64,000 bases of DNA, taken from NCBI RefSeq assembly GCF_010729305.1, contig NZ_AP022574.1, positions 1,240,001 to 1,304,000 on the forward strand, in the 5' to 3' direction. Under the pieces are notes generated by a model. It ran no database searches. It saw only the letters and a list, made by a program, of their open reading frames with translations, and was not told the DNA's origin. This document shows positions 11,257 through 23,617 of this stretch, in pieces. The position numbers and the translations under genes were made by a program. Origin of the DNA: Mycolicibacterium psychrotolerans. Its GTDB lineage: Bacteria > Actinomycetota > Actinomycetes > Mycobacteriales > Mycobacteriaceae. The number at the start of each line of letters is the position of its first letter. Within the stretch, counting starts at the first letter, position 1.

Positions 11257-14200
11257 GGCTCGATGCGCATCTTCCCGGGCGAGTACAGCCCCGAGTGGGT
11301 GGTCTCCCCGAGGTCGATCTGCGCGGGTTGCGCGTCGACGATGGTGTCGAAGCGGCGCAGCGACCCCCAGTCCTGACCCCAGTCGTGCGACAGGTAGGTC
11401 GACATCACCGAGGCGCGCAGCAGCAGATCGGTGATGCCCAGCAGGCCGCCGTTCTTGCCGTCCTGCCACGTGTCGGTGCTCTGCAGCTTGGCGTAGTAGT
11501 CCGGGGAGATGCGGAACTTCGGGATGTCGGTGACGCCGTTGGCGTGCAGCATCGGCTGCTGGCACGGGAACGCCAGCCCGACCGCCCAGTCCATCAGCAC
11601 CGGCTCGCTGGAGCCGATGTACTCCTGCACCGAACGCACCTCGGGCACCCGGGGCGGCGTGACCGCGACCCAGTCACCCTGGCCCAGTGACAGGTCATCG
11701 GCGATGACCCGGACCGCGACCGCGTCGGCGGGGATCTGTTCGCGCGGGTAGCGCAGGTTGCGCCACGACGGCGTGGGGCCGATGTCGTAGGGCTGGACCC
11801 GGCCGGCCGGGACCGGTGCACCGTCGGGACCACGGGTGGCGTATTCGAGTTCCACCGTCTGGCCCGACGACAGGCCTTCGCTCACGCTGGTGCCGGCGAT
11901 GGTGCCTGCCGCGGTGATGACGACAAGGGGGTGCGCGTCGTCGGCGGCGGGCAGCGCGTACCACGCCGAGGCGAGCTTGCTCTCCTGTTGCGCCGCAGTC
12001 GAATACGATCCCGCCACCGGAACCTTGGCGGGGTCAAGGCCATAGGGCAGTGGCACCGTGGACCCGTTCACGCCGGGCCGGGACAGCTTGACGGGCCGGT
12101 TCCAGTCGTAGTCGGTGCCCGGCTGGGGATTGGTGATCCGAATCGCCTCGGCGATGATCTTCTCCGGCACCCCGTTGGGGGAGAAGCCCGTCGGCGTGGC
12201 GCCGCCCAGCGGGCCCAGCGGACCGTAGTCACCGGGCATCGGCTGCAGGAACCCGGCGTTCGAATCCGGTTCCACCAGAACGTCGTCGGCGAGGCCGCAG
12301 CCGCCGGCGAATGCGCGCACGTTGGCCCAGCCGTTGGAGTAGGTCGGGTACTGGCGCACCACGCCGATCGCCATCGACGCGATGAACACGAACACCATGA
12401 AACCGGCGGCGATCGGGATCGGCGCGGTGGTCAGCAGCCGCACCAGCCGGGGTTCGCGGCGAGGGGAGACGTGCAGCCAGAACGCCCACAGCGCGGTAAG
12501 CACGAACAGCGCGAAGAACACCGTGCTGACGCTCACCCCGCCCAGCTGCGGGACCGAATTGTTGAACGGCGCGCCGAAATTGGACACGTACCACCAGCCG
12601 TTGGTGGACGCGAAACACATCGCCAGCACGAAGAACACGAACGCCAGAAACGTCATCCGGTTGCGGGCCGAGCGCAGGACCACCGGCGACACCATGACCG
12701 TCGCCAGCGCCGCCATCGCGCCGCCCACCGCGGCGAACAACCCGAAGTGGTGGATCCACTTGGTCGGGGTGAACATCAGGAAGAAGATCGTCGCGAAGAT
12801 CACGCCCATCAGCCGCCAGGCCGGTCCGCGGGCAACGCCCGGAACGCGCTTGCGCCGCAACATCATGAACAGCGACGGGAACAGGCACATCACGGTGAAC
12901 AGGAACGCCACCCGCCGCGAGATCGCGGCGTCGGTGGTCGGCAGGATCAGGTAGTAGTAGCGCAGGATCTCGGTGTACCACTCCTGGCTCGGCCCGATCG
13001 CGGTGCGAATCCTGGTGGCTTCCAACACCGTTGCCAGCGTCTGGTCGGCGAACACGACGGTGAGCACCACGGTGCCGGCCGCCAGCAGCGGCGCCACCAG
13101 CGGCCAGGTGCCGACCAGCGCGCGGCGCCGCATCAGGATGCGCAGGATCGGCCGGCCGCCGGCGACCAGCGCGGCGACCGCGATCAGCCCGGTCGGCTGG
13201 ATCCCGAGGGTGAACGCGGCGGTGGTGATGGCGAGCGCGGCCGGGGTGAGCCGGCCGGAGGTGATGGCCCGCTCGATCAGCACGTAGGTCACCAGGGCGC
13301 CGGTGGCGATCTGGCCCTCGGGGCGCAGGCCGTTGTTGAACGGCATCCACGCGGCCAGCAGGACGAAGCCGGCGGCCCACATCGCCGCCCGGCTGCCCGA
13401 CACGGCCGGGCCGAGGCGGGGCAGCACCTCACGGGACAGCAGAAGCCAGCACAGCAGCGCGCAGAGCAGGTCGGGCAGCCGGATCCAGATACTGGCGTCG
13501 CTGACGTGGGTCATCAGCGCCAGCACGTTGTAGTACCAGCCGAACGGATCCTCGGGACTGCCGAACCAGCGGAAGTAGTTCGACATGTAGCCGGCGTGGT
13601 CGGCCACCCGCGCCATGGCCAGGATGTAGCCGTCGTCGCTGCTGTTGGCGCCGATCACGTACCAGAGTGCGAAGCCGCCGACCACGACGCCGTCGACGGC
13701 GCTGACGGTGCGCCACCGCTCGGGGATCAGCCGGTGCATCCGGTGGCCGTCGAGGCGGTCCAGCCGCCACAGCGCGAGCAGGGCGATCACCGTCGAGACG
13801 ATGGCCAGCAGCATCGCCGCGAGCTTGAGCGCACTGGGATGGCTGGTGAAGCGGGTGTCGATGGTCGCGGAGAACGTCAGCCCGGGTGGCGCAGGCCCGA
13901 CCAGGTCGGTGAACACGCCGACGATCGCGGGCCGCAGGTTCGGGTCGGCGTATCCGGTGCGCTGCGGTGAGCCGTCGGCCTTCCTGAGGCCGACGAAGTC
14001 GGCGAAGGTGCCGTCGTGCGAGGACGTGATGTCGAGGCGCTGGCAGCCGGGCCCGGCGACGCGGGCGCGGTTGACCGAGGCCACCACCACATTGCGCACG
14101 ATCACGTCGACGCGCGACGAGGTGACGTTGACCAGCATCGCGTTCAGCGCGGCGTCGCGTCCCTGGGGCGGCGCGGTGCCCAGCAGCAGGCCGCCCTTGG

Positions 14201-14429
14201 CGGGCATGCCGCGCACGGCCGCACACGGAATCGACGCGGTCAACGTGACCGGGGCCTGCGAGATCAGCGGCGCGGTGACGTTCTCGAACCGGCCCTGCTG
14301 GGGCCAGTTCAGCGTCGCCGTCGTCTGTGTGACGGGCAGCAGCGGAGTGGCCACCGCCAGCACGAAGCCGAGCAGACCGGCGATCGTCGCGACCCAGCGC
14401 GCCACCAACACGTCGTCCACGTCGTTCAC
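11253..14429 (-). CDS. embB: EmbB arabinosyltransferase
   Basis: A 1058-residue GT-C fold membrane arabinosyltransferase using decaprenyl-phospho-arabinose to build the branched terminal arabinan of arabinogalactan. It is a main target of ethambutol. The N-terminal transmembrane helix is followed by a periplasmic domain, a multi-helix core with the GT-C acidic motif [13 protein letters not shown], and a C-terminal carbohydrate-binding region. The Met in YILAM (about residue 272) corresponds to Met306 of M. tuberculosis EmbB, the usual resistance position. The GTG start overlaps the embA stop by 4 bp. Confidence 0.97.
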   Translation of the reverse strand: MNDVDDVLVARWVATIAGLLGFVLAVATPLLPVTQTTATLNWPQQGRFENVTAPLISQAPVTLTASIPCAAVRGMPAKGGLLLGTAPPQGRDAALNAMLVNVTSSRVDVIVRNVVVASVNRARVAGPGCQRLDITSSHDGTFADFVGLRKADGSPQRTGYADPNLRPAIVGVFTDLVGPAPPGLTFSATIDTRFTSHPSALKLAAMLLAIVSTVIALLALWRLDRLDGHRMHRLIPERWRTVSAVDGVVVGGFALWYVIGANSSDDGYILAMARVADHAGYMSNYFRWFGSPEDPFGWYYNVLALMTHVSDASIWIRLPDLLCALLCWLLLSREVLPRLGPAVSGSRAAMWAAGFVLLAAWMPFNNGLRPEGQIATGALVTYVLIERAITSGRLTPAALAITTAAFTLGIQPTGLIAVAALVAGGRPILRILMRRRALVGTWPLVAPLLAAGTVVLTVVFADQTLATVLEATRIRTAIGPSQEWYTEILRYYYLILPTTDAAISRRVAFLFTVMCLFPSLFMMLRRKRVPGVARGPAWRLMGVIFATIFFLMFTPTKWIHHFGLFAAVGGAMAALATVMVSPVVLRSARNRMTFLAFVFFVLAMCFASTNGWWYVSNFGAPFNNSVPQLGGVSVSTVFFALFVLTALWAFWLHVSPRREPRLVRLLTTAPIPIAAGFMVFVFIASMAIGVVRQYPTYSNGWANVRAFAGGCGLADDVLVEPDSNAGFLQPMPGDYGPLGPLGGATPTGFSPNGVPEKIIAEAIRITNPQPGTDYDWNRPVKLSRPGVNGSTVPLPYGLDPAKVPVAGSYSTAAQQESKLASAWYALPAADDAHPLVVITAAGTIAGTSVSEGLSSGQTVELEYATRGPDGAPVPAGRVQPYDIGPTPSWRNLRYPREQIPADAVAVRVIADDLSLGQGDWVAVTPPRVPEVRSVQEYIGSSEPVLMDWAVGLAFPCQQPMLHANGVTDIPKFRISPDYYAKLQSTDTWQDGKNGGLLGITDLLLRASVMSTYLSHDWGQDWGSLRRFDTIVDAQPAQIDLGETTHSGLYSPGKMRIEP

Positions 14430-17400
14430 GGGAGGGCCCTGATCGGTCCGCCGCGATTCCAGCCGAACACGCGTGTCGATCCTTCCTCGACGACGGCGTC
14501 GGGCGCCTGGTCACGCGGCACCACGCGGATGTAGCGCTCCAGCGATCCCCAATCGCGGTACCAGTCGCCGTTCAGGTACGTCGGGATCGTCGCGGTGCGC
14601 AGCAGCGCCTGGATGAACAGGAACGGCCCGCCGTCCGCGGCCGACTGCCACTGGTTCGACGACGCGACCATCTGCTTGAAGTTCGGGATGATCCGGTACT
14701 GCGGAAGCTCGGCGATGCCGAGGTGCACCGCGAACGGCCGCTGGCACGGGAAGTTCGAGGCGGTCGCGATGTCCATCAGCACCGGGGTGTCGGAGCCGAG
14801 GAACTGCTCGGCGGTCTGCAGCACCGGCACCCGCGGCGGGGTGAACCCGAACCACTGGTCCTCCGACAGGTTCGGGTCGTCGGCGACGATGCGCGCGACG
14901 TTGGCCTCGGGCGGCGCCGTCGCCAGCGGGAAGCGCAGGTTGCGCCACGCCTTCTGCTGGAAGATGTCGATCGGCTGGACCTCGTCGAGCGCCTGATACG
15001 AGCCGTCGGGCCGGTGCACGCCCCACTGCAGCTTGAGTGACTGGCCGTAGTTGAAGGAGCCGTCCTCCTCGTAGTACCAGATGGCGCCGGCGGCGGCGAC
15101 GGTCACCAGCGGCCGATCCGGGGAGCGGGGCGGCAGCTGATACCAGGCCGAGGTGGCCTTGGCGGCCTGCTGGTTCTCGTCGTAACTGCCCATCACCGGG
15201 GTGCGCTTGGGGTCCAGCCCGAACGGCAGGAACACCCGGGACCCGTTGACGCCCTCGGGCCCGTAGCCGCCGCCGGTGCCCGCGGCGAAGCCGACGCCGA
15301 TGTTCGGCTTGTCGACCGGACCGTCGGAGTTCACGGTGCCCGGGTTCGCGGCGACCGGCTCGGCCGGTTCGAGGGTGTCGCTGACGCCGTTGGGGGTGAA
15401 CCCGACCGGGTTCTCGCCGCCCAGCGGGCCGTAGCGGCCCCAGCGCTGACCCGGAACCGGCTCGAGCATCCCGGCGTTGGTGTCGGCTTCGACGAGGACG
15501 TCGTCGGCCATCGCGCAGCTCTTGTCGGAGAGCCCGGAGCGCAGCGCCGAGATGTTGGCGGCGCCGGTGGTGTAGACGGGGTAGCGGCTGGCTGTCGCCT
15601 TGAGCATGGATCCGAGTTCGAGCACCACCATGATCGTCGCGACGACGAGCAGCGGGGTGGAGGCGATCGCGCGGTTGCGTCCGGTGTCGGCGACCTGGGT
15701 GTGGCCGGCGTAGTCCATCCGGAAGTGCAGCCAGCCGGCCAGCAGGCCGCCGGCGATGGCCAGGACAAGGAAGATCGTCGTGACGGGGAAGTGCAGGATG
15801 ACCGGCTGCTTGTCGAACCAGGGCACGCCGTAGTTGCCGACGTAGAACCAGCCGTTGATGCCTGCGTTCGCCCACGCCAGCACGAACAGCAGCGCGGTCA
15901 CGTACAGCGCCAGGTTGCGCCGGCTGTGCAGACCGACCCGGGCGAACGCGAACGCGGTGACCCCGCCCAGCGCGCCCGCCAGTCCGGCGAACACCCCGAA
16001 CTGCACCGCCCACTTCGTCGGGGTCAGCGTCAGCAGCAGCAGGCCGACCGCGGTGGTGCCCGCCAGCCGCCACACCGGGCCGCTGATCGCGCCCGGCACG
16101 CGGCCGCGCCGCAGCAGCACCATGATCAGGCCGAACAGGCACAGCAGCAGCACCAGGACCGCGAAGCGGCGGGTCAGCGAGCCGTCCACGCTGTCCTCGA
16201 CGGTCAGGAAGTAGTAGCGCAGGAACTCCTGATACCACGGGATGGTCGGTCCGACGACGTACTTGATGCGCACCGATTCGGCGACGGTGGCCAGCGTCTG
16301 GTCGCGGAACACGATGACCGTCACCAGGGACAGCGCGGCGGCCAGCGGCAGCAGCGATGCCGCCAGCCCGTCGACGCGGCGGCGAGCGGAGACGATGCGC
16401 GTGATCCCGCGGGCGCCGACCAGCAGCGGCGCCAGGGCGACGAGGCCCTGCGGCGCCAGCGTCACCGAGAACATCGCGATCACGATCGCGACGGCGGTGG
16501 GCCAGAGCCGCCGCGTGCCCAGCGTCGATTCCACCAGCATCCACACCGCGACCACCGCGAAAGCGATCAGCGGTTCAGGGCGAAGCCCGTTGTTGAACGG
16601 CAGCCACGCGGCCAGGAACACCACGCCGGCGGTCCACACGGCGACCTTGTTGGCGGCCACCCGCCGGCCCAGCCGCGGCAGCACGCACCGGGACAGGATC
16701 AGCCACGTCGCGATGCCGGCCGCGGTCGCGGGCAGCCGCATCCACACCCCGGCGGTGCTGATCGAGGCGAGGTGCGCGAGCACGCTCTGGTACCAGTCGA
16801 ACGGTGCCTCGGAGGCGCCGAAGTAGCGGAAGTAGTTGACGCTGTAGCCGGCCTCGCCCGACACCCGCGCGATGGTCAGGTTGTAGCCGTCGTCGGAAGA
16901 CTGCGCGCCGACGATGTGCCACACCAGCAGGCCACCGACGACGCCGGCGTCGGCCAGCCAGGTCGCCCACCCGGCTCGGCGGCGCGAGCGGGGCGGCCGG
17001 CGCCCCGACACCCGGTCGAGCAGGGCCAGCGCGACGATCGACCCGAGAACGCACAGCACGCCGAGCGCCATGACCAGGGTCTTCAGAGCCGTCGGTGTGG
17101 TGATGAACCGGGTGTCGACGTCGATGCGCGCGTTCAGGCCCTCAGAGATCGGCACCCGCAGGTCCGTGAACACCCCGGCCACCTGGGGCCGCTTGTCCAG
17201 GCTCAGGGTGCCAGCGGCGCCGGGGATCCCGACGAAGTCGGCGCCCACCGCGCCGACGTTGGCCCACAGCCTCAGCGCACTGCAGGCGCCGGAGTTCACC
17301 GCGGGCCGGGGTGCGACCGCGGCCACGGTGTCACGGAACGCGACGTAGACGACGTCGGCGTTGGCCCGCACGAACAGTCCGTTGCGGCCGGCGTCGATGC

Positions 17401-17677
17401 CGTTCGGCGGGATCGTCGAGAACACCAGCCCGCCGTCGGCGGGCAGGCTCGCCACCGCGGTGCAGGGGATCGTGACGTCGAGCGCCTTGGGTGCGCCGGA
17501 CACCAGCGGCGCGGTGATGCTGCTGACGTTGCCGTCGGCGGCGGCCGACTGCGGCCACAGGATGGTGGCGGTGCTCTGCCGGACGGGCAGCAGCGGCGCC
17601 AGCGCGCACAGGATGATGCCCAGGATCCCGAGAGTGCCCGCGGCGATCGCGACGAGACGGGAACTGCGGGCTGGCAC
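14426..17677 (-). CDS. embA: EmbA arabinosyltransferase
   Basis: A 1083-residue paralogue of EmbB and EmbC. It pairs with EmbB to add the alpha-1,3 branch in arabinogalactan. It carries the GT-C motif [13 protein letters not shown], the [18 protein letters not shown] region and the conserved periplasmic [18 protein letters not shown]. It has the characteristic insert [23 protein letters not shown] 17677 is used, 21 bp downstream of the embC stop. It stands between embC and embB, which separates it from its two paralogues. Confidence 0.96.
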   Translation of the reverse strand: MPARSSRLVAIAAGTLGILGIILCALAPLLPVRQSTATILWPQSAAADGNVSSITAPLVSGAPKALDVTIPCTAVASLPADGGLVFSTIPPNGIDAGRNGLFVRANADVVYVAFRDTVAAVAPRPAVNSGACSALRLWANVGAVGADFVGIPGAAGTLSLDKRPQVAGVFTDLRVPISEGLNARIDVDTRFITTPTALKTLVMALGVLCVLGSIVALALLDRVSGRRPPRSRRRAGWATWLADAGVVGGLLVWHIVGAQSSDDGYNLTIARVSGEAGYSVNYFRYFGASEAPFDWYQSVLAHLASISTAGVWMRLPATAAGIATWLILSRCVLPRLGRRVAANKVAVWTAGVVFLAAWLPFNNGLRPEPLIAFAVVAVWMLVESTLGTRRLWPTAVAIVIAMFSVTLAPQGLVALAPLLVGARGITRIVSARRRVDGLAASLLPLAAALSLVTVIVFRDQTLATVAESVRIKYVVGPTIPWYQEFLRYYFLTVEDSVDGSLTRRFAVLVLLLCLFGLIMVLLRRGRVPGAISGPVWRLAGTTAVGLLLLTLTPTKWAVQFGVFAGLAGALGGVTAFAFARVGLHSRRNLALYVTALLFVLAWANAGINGWFYVGNYGVPWFDKQPVILHFPVTTIFLVLAIAGGLLAGWLHFRMDYAGHTQVADTGRNRAIASTPLLVVATIMVVLELGSMLKATASRYPVYTTGAANISALRSGLSDKSCAMADDVLVEADTNAGMLEPVPGQRWGRYGPLGGENPVGFTPNGVSDTLEPAEPVAANPGTVNSDGPVDKPNIGVGFAAGTGGGYGPEGVNGSRVFLPFGLDPKRTPVMGSYDENQQAAKATSAWYQLPPRSPDRPLVTVAAAGAIWYYEEDGSFNYGQSLKLQWGVHRPDGSYQALDEVQPIDIFQQKAWRNLRFPLATAPPEANVARIVADDPNLSEDQWFGFTPPRVPVLQTAEQFLGSDTPVLMDIATASNFPCQRPFAVHLGIAELPQYRIIPNFKQMVASSNQWQSAADGGPFLFIQALLRTATIPTYLNGDWYRDWGSLERYIRVVPRDQAPDAVVEEGSTRVFGWNRGGPIRALP

Positions 17678-17698
17678 GAGGCTCGATGGTAGACGGGT

Positions 17699-20600
17699 CT
17701 AGCTCAGCCGCAGCGGCGCCGGGCTCCACAGGCCGCTGCGCGTCGCCGAACCGAGATCGAGCCGGGCGGCGTCGGCGCCCGGGTAGTACGGCGTGAGCTG
17801 CTGCAGCGCGCCCCAGTCGCGGAACCAGTCGTACTTCAGGTAGGTCGGCACGGTGGTGGCGCGCACCAGGAGTTCGGTGATTCCGAGCGGTCCGCCGCCG
17901 AGGTAGTCCATCACCGGCGAGTTGGCCTCGGCGCCGAAGCGGTCGGGCATGATCCGCCACTTGGGCACCTCGATGACGCCGTTGCGGTGCCCGAACGGAC
18001 GCTGGCACGGGAACGCCAGTCCGACCAGCCAGTCCAGCAGCACCGGGTCCGAGGAGCCGACGACGTCCTGCAGGGTGCGCAGCATCGGGATGCGGGGCGG
18101 GGTCAACGCGATCCAGTGGGTCGGGCTGAGGTCGTCGTCGGTGGCGACCAGGCGGACGCGGGTGGCGTCGGCCGGGATCGCCGACAGCGGCGCCCGCAGG
18201 TTGCGCCACGCCGGTGCGGCGCCGACGTCGGCGAACCCGACGCTGCCGCCCGGGTCGTCGCCGGTGCTGGCCCACTGCACCACGACGTCACCCGGGTCGA
18301 ACCGGCCGGCCGCGGAGACCACCAGCAGTGAGTCGGAGCGGTCACCTTCGCTCCAGCCGGCGGGCAGCTGGTACCAGGCCGACCGCAGGAACGACGGCTG
18401 CTGGATGCCGCTGCGCCAGCTGCCGAGCACCGGGGTGCGGGCGGAGTCGAGGCCGTAGGGCAGCCGCGCGCGCGAGCCGTTGATGCCGGCCGCGGCGATG
18501 GTGCCGCCCTCCGTTCCGGCCTCGCTGCCGGTGACCACACCGCTGTCGCTGTCGGCGAAGTTGGTCGAGCCGGGTTGCTCCATCACCGGGTCGGCGGAGA
18601 CGTCCGACGGAATTGCGTTGGCGCTGAACCCTTCCGAGCGGCCGGCGCCCAGTCCGTCGCCCACCGGCACGCCGACGGGGACGAGCAGGCCGGCGTTGGG
18701 ATCCTGTTCGACCATGACGTCTTCGGCCATGCCGCACGTCTTGCCGGTCAATGCCTCGAGGTTGGACCGGCCGACCGTCCACGCCGGGTACTGGCCGGTC
18801 ATCGCCAACGTCAGCGACCCGACTTCGAAGACCACCAGCGCCCACGTCGCGATCGCCAGGGGTGCCCGCCCGATGCCGCGCCAGCGCCGCGGCGGGTCCT
18901 GCGGGGCGCCGGCACGGCCGGAGAAGTGCAGCCATGCGGCGACCAGCAGGGCGAGCACGGAGAAGCCGAGCAGGATCGTGGTGAAGCCGAAGTGCCACTC
19001 CGGGAACGAATTCGACCACGGCACACCGAAGTTCGAGACGTACCACCAGCCGTTGACGGTCGCGAACGAGAGTGCCGCGATGAACAGCACGGCCGCGGCG
19101 AACACGGTGCGGTTGCGGCGTGAACGCATCGCCGCGGCAGAGACCGCGACCGCGGCCAGCGCTCCGAGTGATCCGGCCAGCCCGGCGAACACCCCGAAGT
19201 GGTGCGTCCACTTGGTGGGGGTGAACATCATCGCGAGGAACGAGATGATCGTGATGCCGACGATGCGCCGGCTCGGACCCAGCGCGGTACCGGGAATGCG
19301 GCCCTTGCGCAACGACATCGCCACCGACACGGCGAGCGCCAGCAGCAGCATGAGGACCGCGAACCGGCGTGCCACGGAGCCGTCGGGACTGGTGGTGAAC
19401 AGCCGCGAGTAGCGGATGTGCTCGTCGAACCAGGCCAGGCTGGGGCCGACGGCGGACTTGAAGCTGCTGGCCTGAAGTTCGGCGGCCAGCGTCTGGTCGC
19501 GGAAGATCAGGAAGACCGTGACGGTGCCCGCCGCGGCGATGGGGGCGAGCAGCGCCCAGTATCCGAATCGCGAGACATGAGCGGCGACAATCGTTTTCAA
19601 CGGCCCGATGGCGACCAGCAGCGCTCCGACCGCGGCGATGCCGGTCGGGCCGGAGAACAGCGTCAGCGCTCCGATGATGACGGCGATCGCGACGGGCAGC
19701 AGCCGGCTGGTGGCCACCCCGCGTTCCACCGAGCACCAGGTCAGCAGGATGCCGAGCGCGATGATCGGCTCGGGGCGCAGGCCGTTGTTGAGCGGCAGCC
19801 AGAAGGCCAGGAACAGACCGGCGGCGGTCCAGGCCGCGGCGCGACTGTGCTTGACCGAGGTGCCCAGCCGGGGCAGCACCTCGCGGCTGATCACCCACCA
19901 GCAGGCCAGCCCCATCAGCAGGGTGGGCAGTCGCATCCACACGCTGGTGGTGCTGACGTGCGCCCACAGCGCGAGCAGGTCGTAGTACCAGCCGAACGGC
20001 GACTCCGGCGTGCCGAACCAGCGGTAGTAGTTGGCCATGTAGCCGGCGTTCTCCGACACCCGGGCCATGGTGAGGATGTAGCCGTCGTCGGCGGTGTTGG
20101 CGCCGACGAAGTGCCACCACACCATCACCGCGGTGACCAGCCCGTCCAGCGGGGACAGCGACCACCAGCGCGGCGGCAGGAACCGCTTGTGCCTGCGGCC
20201 GTCGGCGCTGTCGAGCACGTGCAGGGCGCCCAGCGAGATGATCGTCATCGCGACCCCGACGATCATCGCGACGAGCTTGAGCAGCGTCGGCGAGGTGCTG
20301 TAGCGGGAATCGACCGTCGCGGAGAACTGCAGGCCCGGCGGGGCGGGGCCGGACAGGTCGGTGAACACGCCGACGATCTGGGGGCGGAAGTCGTAGCCGC
20401 CGCGCTCGCCGCGCAACGGCTCGCCGGCGTCGGAGGAGTCGGGCGGCTGGGTCAGGCCGACGAACCCGCCGGTCACCTTGTCGGCGTGGGCGGTGAACGT
20501 CAGTTCCCGGCAGGCGGGGCTGAGCACCTGGTCCAGCGGCGCGCTGACCACCGGGGTGTTGCGGACGATGACGAGCAGGTCGTTGTTGACGCGCTCGATG

Positions 20601-20911
20601 AGCAGTCCGCGGTCGACGGCCTTGGGCGCCTGCTTGGGCACGGTGGACAGCAGCACCGTGCGCCCGGGCCGGTCCAGGCCGGCGGCGGCGCGGCACGGGA
20701 TGGTGATCTGCAGGTCGGTGGCCACGTAACCGATCAGCGGGGCGTCGACGCTGGCGAGCACACCGTTCTGTGGCCAGTTCAGCTGCGCCGTGGTCTGTTC
20801 GACCGGCAGCAGCGGGGTGGCGATCGCGAGCAGGGTGCCCAGCAGGCCCGCCACGATCGCGATCAGTCGCGCGGTGCGGTGGTTGCTACCTGTTCCTGGC
20901 TGCTGCACCAC
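17699..20911 (-). CDS. embC: EmbC arabinosyltransferase
   Basis: A 1070-residue GT-C arabinosyltransferase that elongates the arabinan of lipoarabinomannan. The acidic motif reads ADDGYILTMARV, followed by the SENAGYMANYYRWFG segment characteristic of EmbC-type sequences. The proline-motif region and the large C-terminal extracytoplasmic domain are intact. Two adjacent GTG codons (20911 and 20908) could both serve as start. The gene begins 4 bp after the aftA stop, consistent with one long transcript. Confidence 0.96.
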   Translation of the reverse strand: MVQQPGTGSNHRTARLIAIVAGLLGTLLAIATPLLPVEQTTAQLNWPQNGVLASVDAPLIGYVATDLQITIPCRAAAGLDRPGRTVLLSTVPKQAPKAVDRGLLIERVNNDLLVIVRNTPVVSAPLDQVLSPACRELTFTAHADKVTGGFVGLTQPPDSSDAGEPLRGERGGYDFRPQIVGVFTDLSGPAPPGLQFSATVDSRYSTSPTLLKLVAMIVGVAMTIISLGALHVLDSADGRRHKRFLPPRWWSLSPLDGLVTAVMVWWHFVGANTADDGYILTMARVSENAGYMANYYRWFGTPESPFGWYYDLLALWAHVSTTSVWMRLPTLLMGLACWWVISREVLPRLGTSVKHSRAAAWTAAGLFLAFWLPLNNGLRPEPIIALGILLTWCSVERGVATSRLLPVAIAVIIGALTLFSGPTGIAAVGALLVAIGPLKTIVAAHVSRFGYWALLAPIAAAGTVTVFLIFRDQTLAAELQASSFKSAVGPSLAWFDEHIRYSRLFTTSPDGSVARRFAVLMLLLALAVSVAMSLRKGRIPGTALGPSRRIVGITIISFLAMMFTPTKWTHHFGVFAGLAGSLGALAAVAVSAAAMRSRRNRTVFAAAVLFIAALSFATVNGWWYVSNFGVPWSNSFPEWHFGFTTILLGFSVLALLVAAWLHFSGRAGAPQDPPRRWRGIGRAPLAIATWALVVFEVGSLTLAMTGQYPAWTVGRSNLEALTGKTCGMAEDVMVEQDPNAGLLVPVGVPVGDGLGAGRSEGFSANAIPSDVSADPVMEQPGSTNFADSDSGVVTGSEAGTEGGTIAAAGINGSRARLPYGLDSARTPVLGSWRSGIQQPSFLRSAWYQLPAGWSEGDRSDSLLVVSAAGRFDPGDVVVQWASTGDDPGGSVGFADVGAAPAWRNLRAPLSAIPADATRVRLVATDDDLSPTHWIALTPPRIPMLRTLQDVVGSSDPVLLDWLVGLAFPCQRPFGHRNGVIEVPKWRIMPDRFGAEANSPVMDYLGGGPLGITELLVRATTVPTYLKYDWFRDWGALQQLTPYYPGADAARLDLGSATRSGLWSPAPLRLS

Positions 20912-20915
20912 GGGG

Positions 20916-22853
20916 CTAGATGGTAGATGGCTTGCGGATGGCCAGCACGAACGGCCCGATGGTGGACACGTCGAAGCGCGGATCGTCGAACAGCGCGTCG
21001 TCGAGTGCGACGTGGTAGCGGCGCACGTTGGGCTGATTCGGATACACGTCCTCGGCCAGCCGCAGCGTGTAGGTGTCGTTGGCGCCGCGGCGCATAAGGA
21101 AGACCGTGGGCGGTGGCCAGGGCAGGGCGTCGAGCGCGGCGACGAACTGGTCGGCGTCGGTCAGCATGGACCAGCCCTCGATGGCGCCGGCCCGCTCCTC
21201 GAACTGGGCGAGCGGGTTGGCGTAGTGCGACGTCAGGCCCTGGAAGCCGTAGTAGGGGTAATACGACAGGAAGCTGTAGTCGGCGGTCAGCACGACGGTC
21301 TGGTTGCGCGGGCGGCCCGTCACCTGCTGGATCTTCGCGTCGACCTCGCGGTAGTACTGCTCGGCGCCCGGGGGGCGGCGGTCGGCCCGCTGACCGGAGC
21401 CGTCGGTGTCGGTGTAGGCGACCACGATGTCGGAGCGCAGCACGTCGGGGATGTCCTGGCTGAACGTGACGGCGCCCAGGGCGCCGACCGCGGTGGCGAC
21501 GGCGATGACCCGGTGTGCGTTCGGTGCGGCGACGCGGCCGGCCAGCGCCCGGGCCGCCTCGAGGAACCCGAACGCGCCTGCGGCGGTCAGCAGCACGGTC
21601 AGCGTCGGCTGCAACCGGAAGGACAGCAGCGTGGTGCCCACCAGCGTGGTGACCATCGACAGCAGCGCCCAGGCGTAGACGGCCAACACGGCGACGGCGA
21701 GCGCGCCCGCTCGCGTCGAGCTGCGCGCTCGCACGACGAGCCACAGGGTGCCCAGCATGCACAGCGCGCCGAGCAGCGTGAACTGCAGCATCGGGAAGGA
21801 CAGCTGGGCGCCGTCGACGGGCAGGTAGTGCTGGGCGGTGCCGCTGTCGGCGGGAGTGCCCTTGGCCGCGGCGATCAGGTAGGGCCCCCACCCGATCAGC
21901 GCGATCGCGCCGGAGATCGCCGCGATGACGAGCAGCCGCAGCAGCGGGTCGAGCGCTCGCCGGGCGACGGCCAGCAGCACGGCCATGATGGTCAGCGTGA
22001 ACGCGGCGTAGCCCAGCAGCAGGGTGTAGAACAGCGCGGCGCCGCCGAGGAAGATGCCGACCGCGACGACGGCCGCCCAGCCCCCGCCGTGCCCATTCCC
22101 CGGGTCGCTCCGCTCCTGCCCGCCGTGCCCATTCCCCGGGTCGCTCCGCTCCTGCCCGCCGGTCCGGCCTCGCGCGCCCAGCCCCGACCAGGCCAGCACG
22201 AAGACGGGCGGCAGCAGCACGGTGATGATGGCGGCGTAGGGCTCGGCGGGGGAGTAGGCGAGCGCGGCGGCGGCGGTGGCGGTCGAGACGACGAGTGCGT
22301 ACTCGAAGCGGACCATCGCGGTCCACAGCACCAGCGCGAGCACGATCGCCACGGTGATCGAGATGATCGACCACGGCTTGAACATCTCCCAGGCCGGAGT
22401 GCCGGTCAGCGCGGCCAGTCGGCCGCCGATCCAGAACCAGCCCGGTGGGTAGAACGGCGGCAGGCCGATGTAGGTCATGTCGTGCAGGCTCGCCGAGTCC
22501 GTCAGGCGGGTCAGGTATTCGGTGCGGAACTGCTGGTCGACGGAGATGCCGAACAGGTACAACTTGGTGGCTCCCAGCGGCATGGCCAGCGTCACCACCG
22601 AAAAGGCGGCGAGGAAGAACACCGCGCCGAGACGGGCCAGGGTGCGTCGGCCGCGCCGCCACACCAGCCCGGCGGCGAGAAGCCCTGCCAGGCAGACGAC
22701 TTGACCGACGGTGGTCAGCGCGTGCAGCTGGTTGGACGAGTTGTAGGCGGGCCACTCGACGCGCGCGATCGCGGCCAGGCTGATCACCGCGACCACGGCG
22801 GCCAGGACGGTCGCAACGACCATCTGGCCGAGCACGGCCAGGGCGCTGCGCAT
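20916..22853 (-). CDS. aftA: AftA galactan 5-O-arabinofuranosyltransferase
   Basis: A 645-residue polytopic membrane protein. AftA transfers the first arabinofuranose from decaprenyl-phospho-arabinose onto the galactan, priming arabinan synthesis for EmbA and EmbB. Many hydrophobic helices are followed by a soluble C-terminal region ([19 protein letters not shown]). Position directly upstream of embC and directly after dprE2 matches Rv3792. ATG 22853 overlaps the last base of the dprE2 stop codon. A 12-residue tandem repeat sits in a loop after about residue 230. Confidence 0.94.
   Translation of the reverse strand: MRSALAVLGQMVVATVLAAVVAVISLAAIARVEWPAYNSSNQLHALTTVGQVVCLAGLLAAGLVWRRGRRTLARLGAVFFLAAFSVVTLAMPLGATKLYLFGISVDQQFRTEYLTRLTDSASLHDMTYIGLPPFYPPGWFWIGGRLAALTGTPAWEMFKPWSIISITVAIVLALVLWTAMVRFEYALVVSTATAAAALAYSPAEPYAAIITVLLPPVFVLAWSGLGARGRTGGQERSDPGNGHGGQERSDPGNGHGGGWAAVVAVGIFLGGAALFYTLLLGYAAFTLTIMAVLLAVARRALDPLLRLLVIAAISGAIALIGWGPYLIAAAKGTPADSGTAQHYLPVDGAQLSFPMLQFTLLGALCMLGTLWLVVRARSSTRAGALAVAVLAVYAWALLSMVTTLVGTTLLSFRLQPTLTVLLTAAGAFGFLEAARALAGRVAAPNAHRVIAVATAVGALGAVTFSQDIPDVLRSDIVVAYTDTDGSGQRADRRPPGAEQYYREVDAKIQQVTGRPRNQTVVLTADYSFLSYYPYYGFQGLTSHYANPLAQFEERAGAIEGWSMLTDADQFVAALDALPWPPPTVFLMRRGANDTYTLRLAEDVYPNQPNVRRYHVALDDALFDDPRFDVSTIGPFVLAIRKPSTI
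22086..22157 (-). repeat. 36-bp tandem duplication inside aftA
   Basis: Two identical head-to-tail 36-bp units (22086-22121 and 22122-22157) keep the reading frame and encode [12 protein letters not shown] twice. They lie in a hydrophilic loop between two membrane segments of AftA. Within-gene exact duplication of this size points to a recent slippage or repeat insertion. Confidence 0.92.
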
Positions 22854-23617
22854 CAGATGGGCAGCTTGCGGAAGATCGGACGGGGGATGTGGCGCAGTAC
22901 CATCATCACGTAGCGGAAGGCGCCGGGCGCCCAGACCAGATCCTTGCCCTTGGCCGAGGCGGTGACCGCGAGTTCGGCGACGTACTCCTTGTCGACGGTC
23001 AACGGGGCTTCCTTGACGTGGGCGCTCATTCGGGTGCGCACCTGGCCGGGCCGGATGACGAGAACGCGAACGCCGTACTCGCGCAGTGCTTCTCCCAGGC
23101 CGAGGTAGAAGCCGTCGAGCCCGGCCTTGGTGGAGCCGTAGACGAAGTTGGACCGCCGGACGCGTTCGCCTGCCGCGGAGCTCATCGCGATGATCTGCCC
23201 GGAGCCCTGGGCGCGCATCTTGTCGCCGAGCAGCACGCCGACCGACACCGCGGCGGTGTAGTTGATGTCGGCGATCTGGACGGCTTTGCGCTGATTCTGC
23301 CAGAGTTCCTCGGCGTCGCCGAGCAGCCCGAACGCGACAATCGCGACGTCGACATCACCGTGCGCCCAGGCCTTCTCGATGACAGCGGGGTGGCTGTCGG
23401 TGTCGACGGCGTCGAAGTCGATGACCTCCACGGCCTTCGCGCCTGCCTCCTGCATCTGGGTCTGCGCGGCGGCGCGCAGGGGGTCGCCGGGCATGCAGGC
23501 GAGGATCACCCGGGCTTTGGCGTTGCGCAGGTAGCGCGCGCAGATCGCCAGCCCGATCTCGGAAGTGCCTCCGAGGAGCAGGATGGTCTGGGGGTTACCC
23601 GTTGCGTCGAACACCAT
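22853..23617 (-). CDS. dprE2: DprE2, decaprenylphosphoryl-2-keto-ribose reductase
   Basis: A 254-residue short-chain dehydrogenase. It reduces the keto intermediate made by DprE1 to decaprenyl-phospho-arabinose, the arabinose donor for AftA and the Emb enzymes. The Rossmann glycine motif is [13 protein letters not shown]. The catalytic Ser (IAMSSAAGE) and Tyr/Lys ([12 protein letters not shown]) are present. Its ATG shares one base with the dprE1 stop, and its stop shares one base with the aftA start, so the three are tightly coupled. Confidence 0.96.
   Translation of the reverse strand: MVFDATGNPQTILLLGGTSEIGLAICARYLRNAKARVILACMPGDPLRAAAQTQMQEAGAKAVEVIDFDAVDTDSHPAVIEKAWAHGDVDVAIVAFGLLGDAEELWQNQRKAVQIADINYTAAVSVGVLLGDKMRAQGSGQIIAMSSAAGERVRRSNFVYGSTKAGLDGFYLGLGEALREYGVRVLVIRPGQVRTRMSAHVKEAPLTVDKEYVAELAVTASAKGKDLVWAPGAFRYVMMVLRHIPRPIFRKLPI

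Noticed and set aside
11931..13970. 679-codon plus-strand frame inside embB
   Set aside because: Antisense shadow of embB rich in Gln, His and Arg with no recognisable domain.
15701..17692. 663-codon plus-strand frame inside embA
   Set aside because: Antisense shadow of embA for the same reasons.
11253..20911. embB, embA and embC as a recent tandem repeat
   Set aside because: They are ancient paralogues with clear functional divergence and little DNA identity, as in all mycobacteria.
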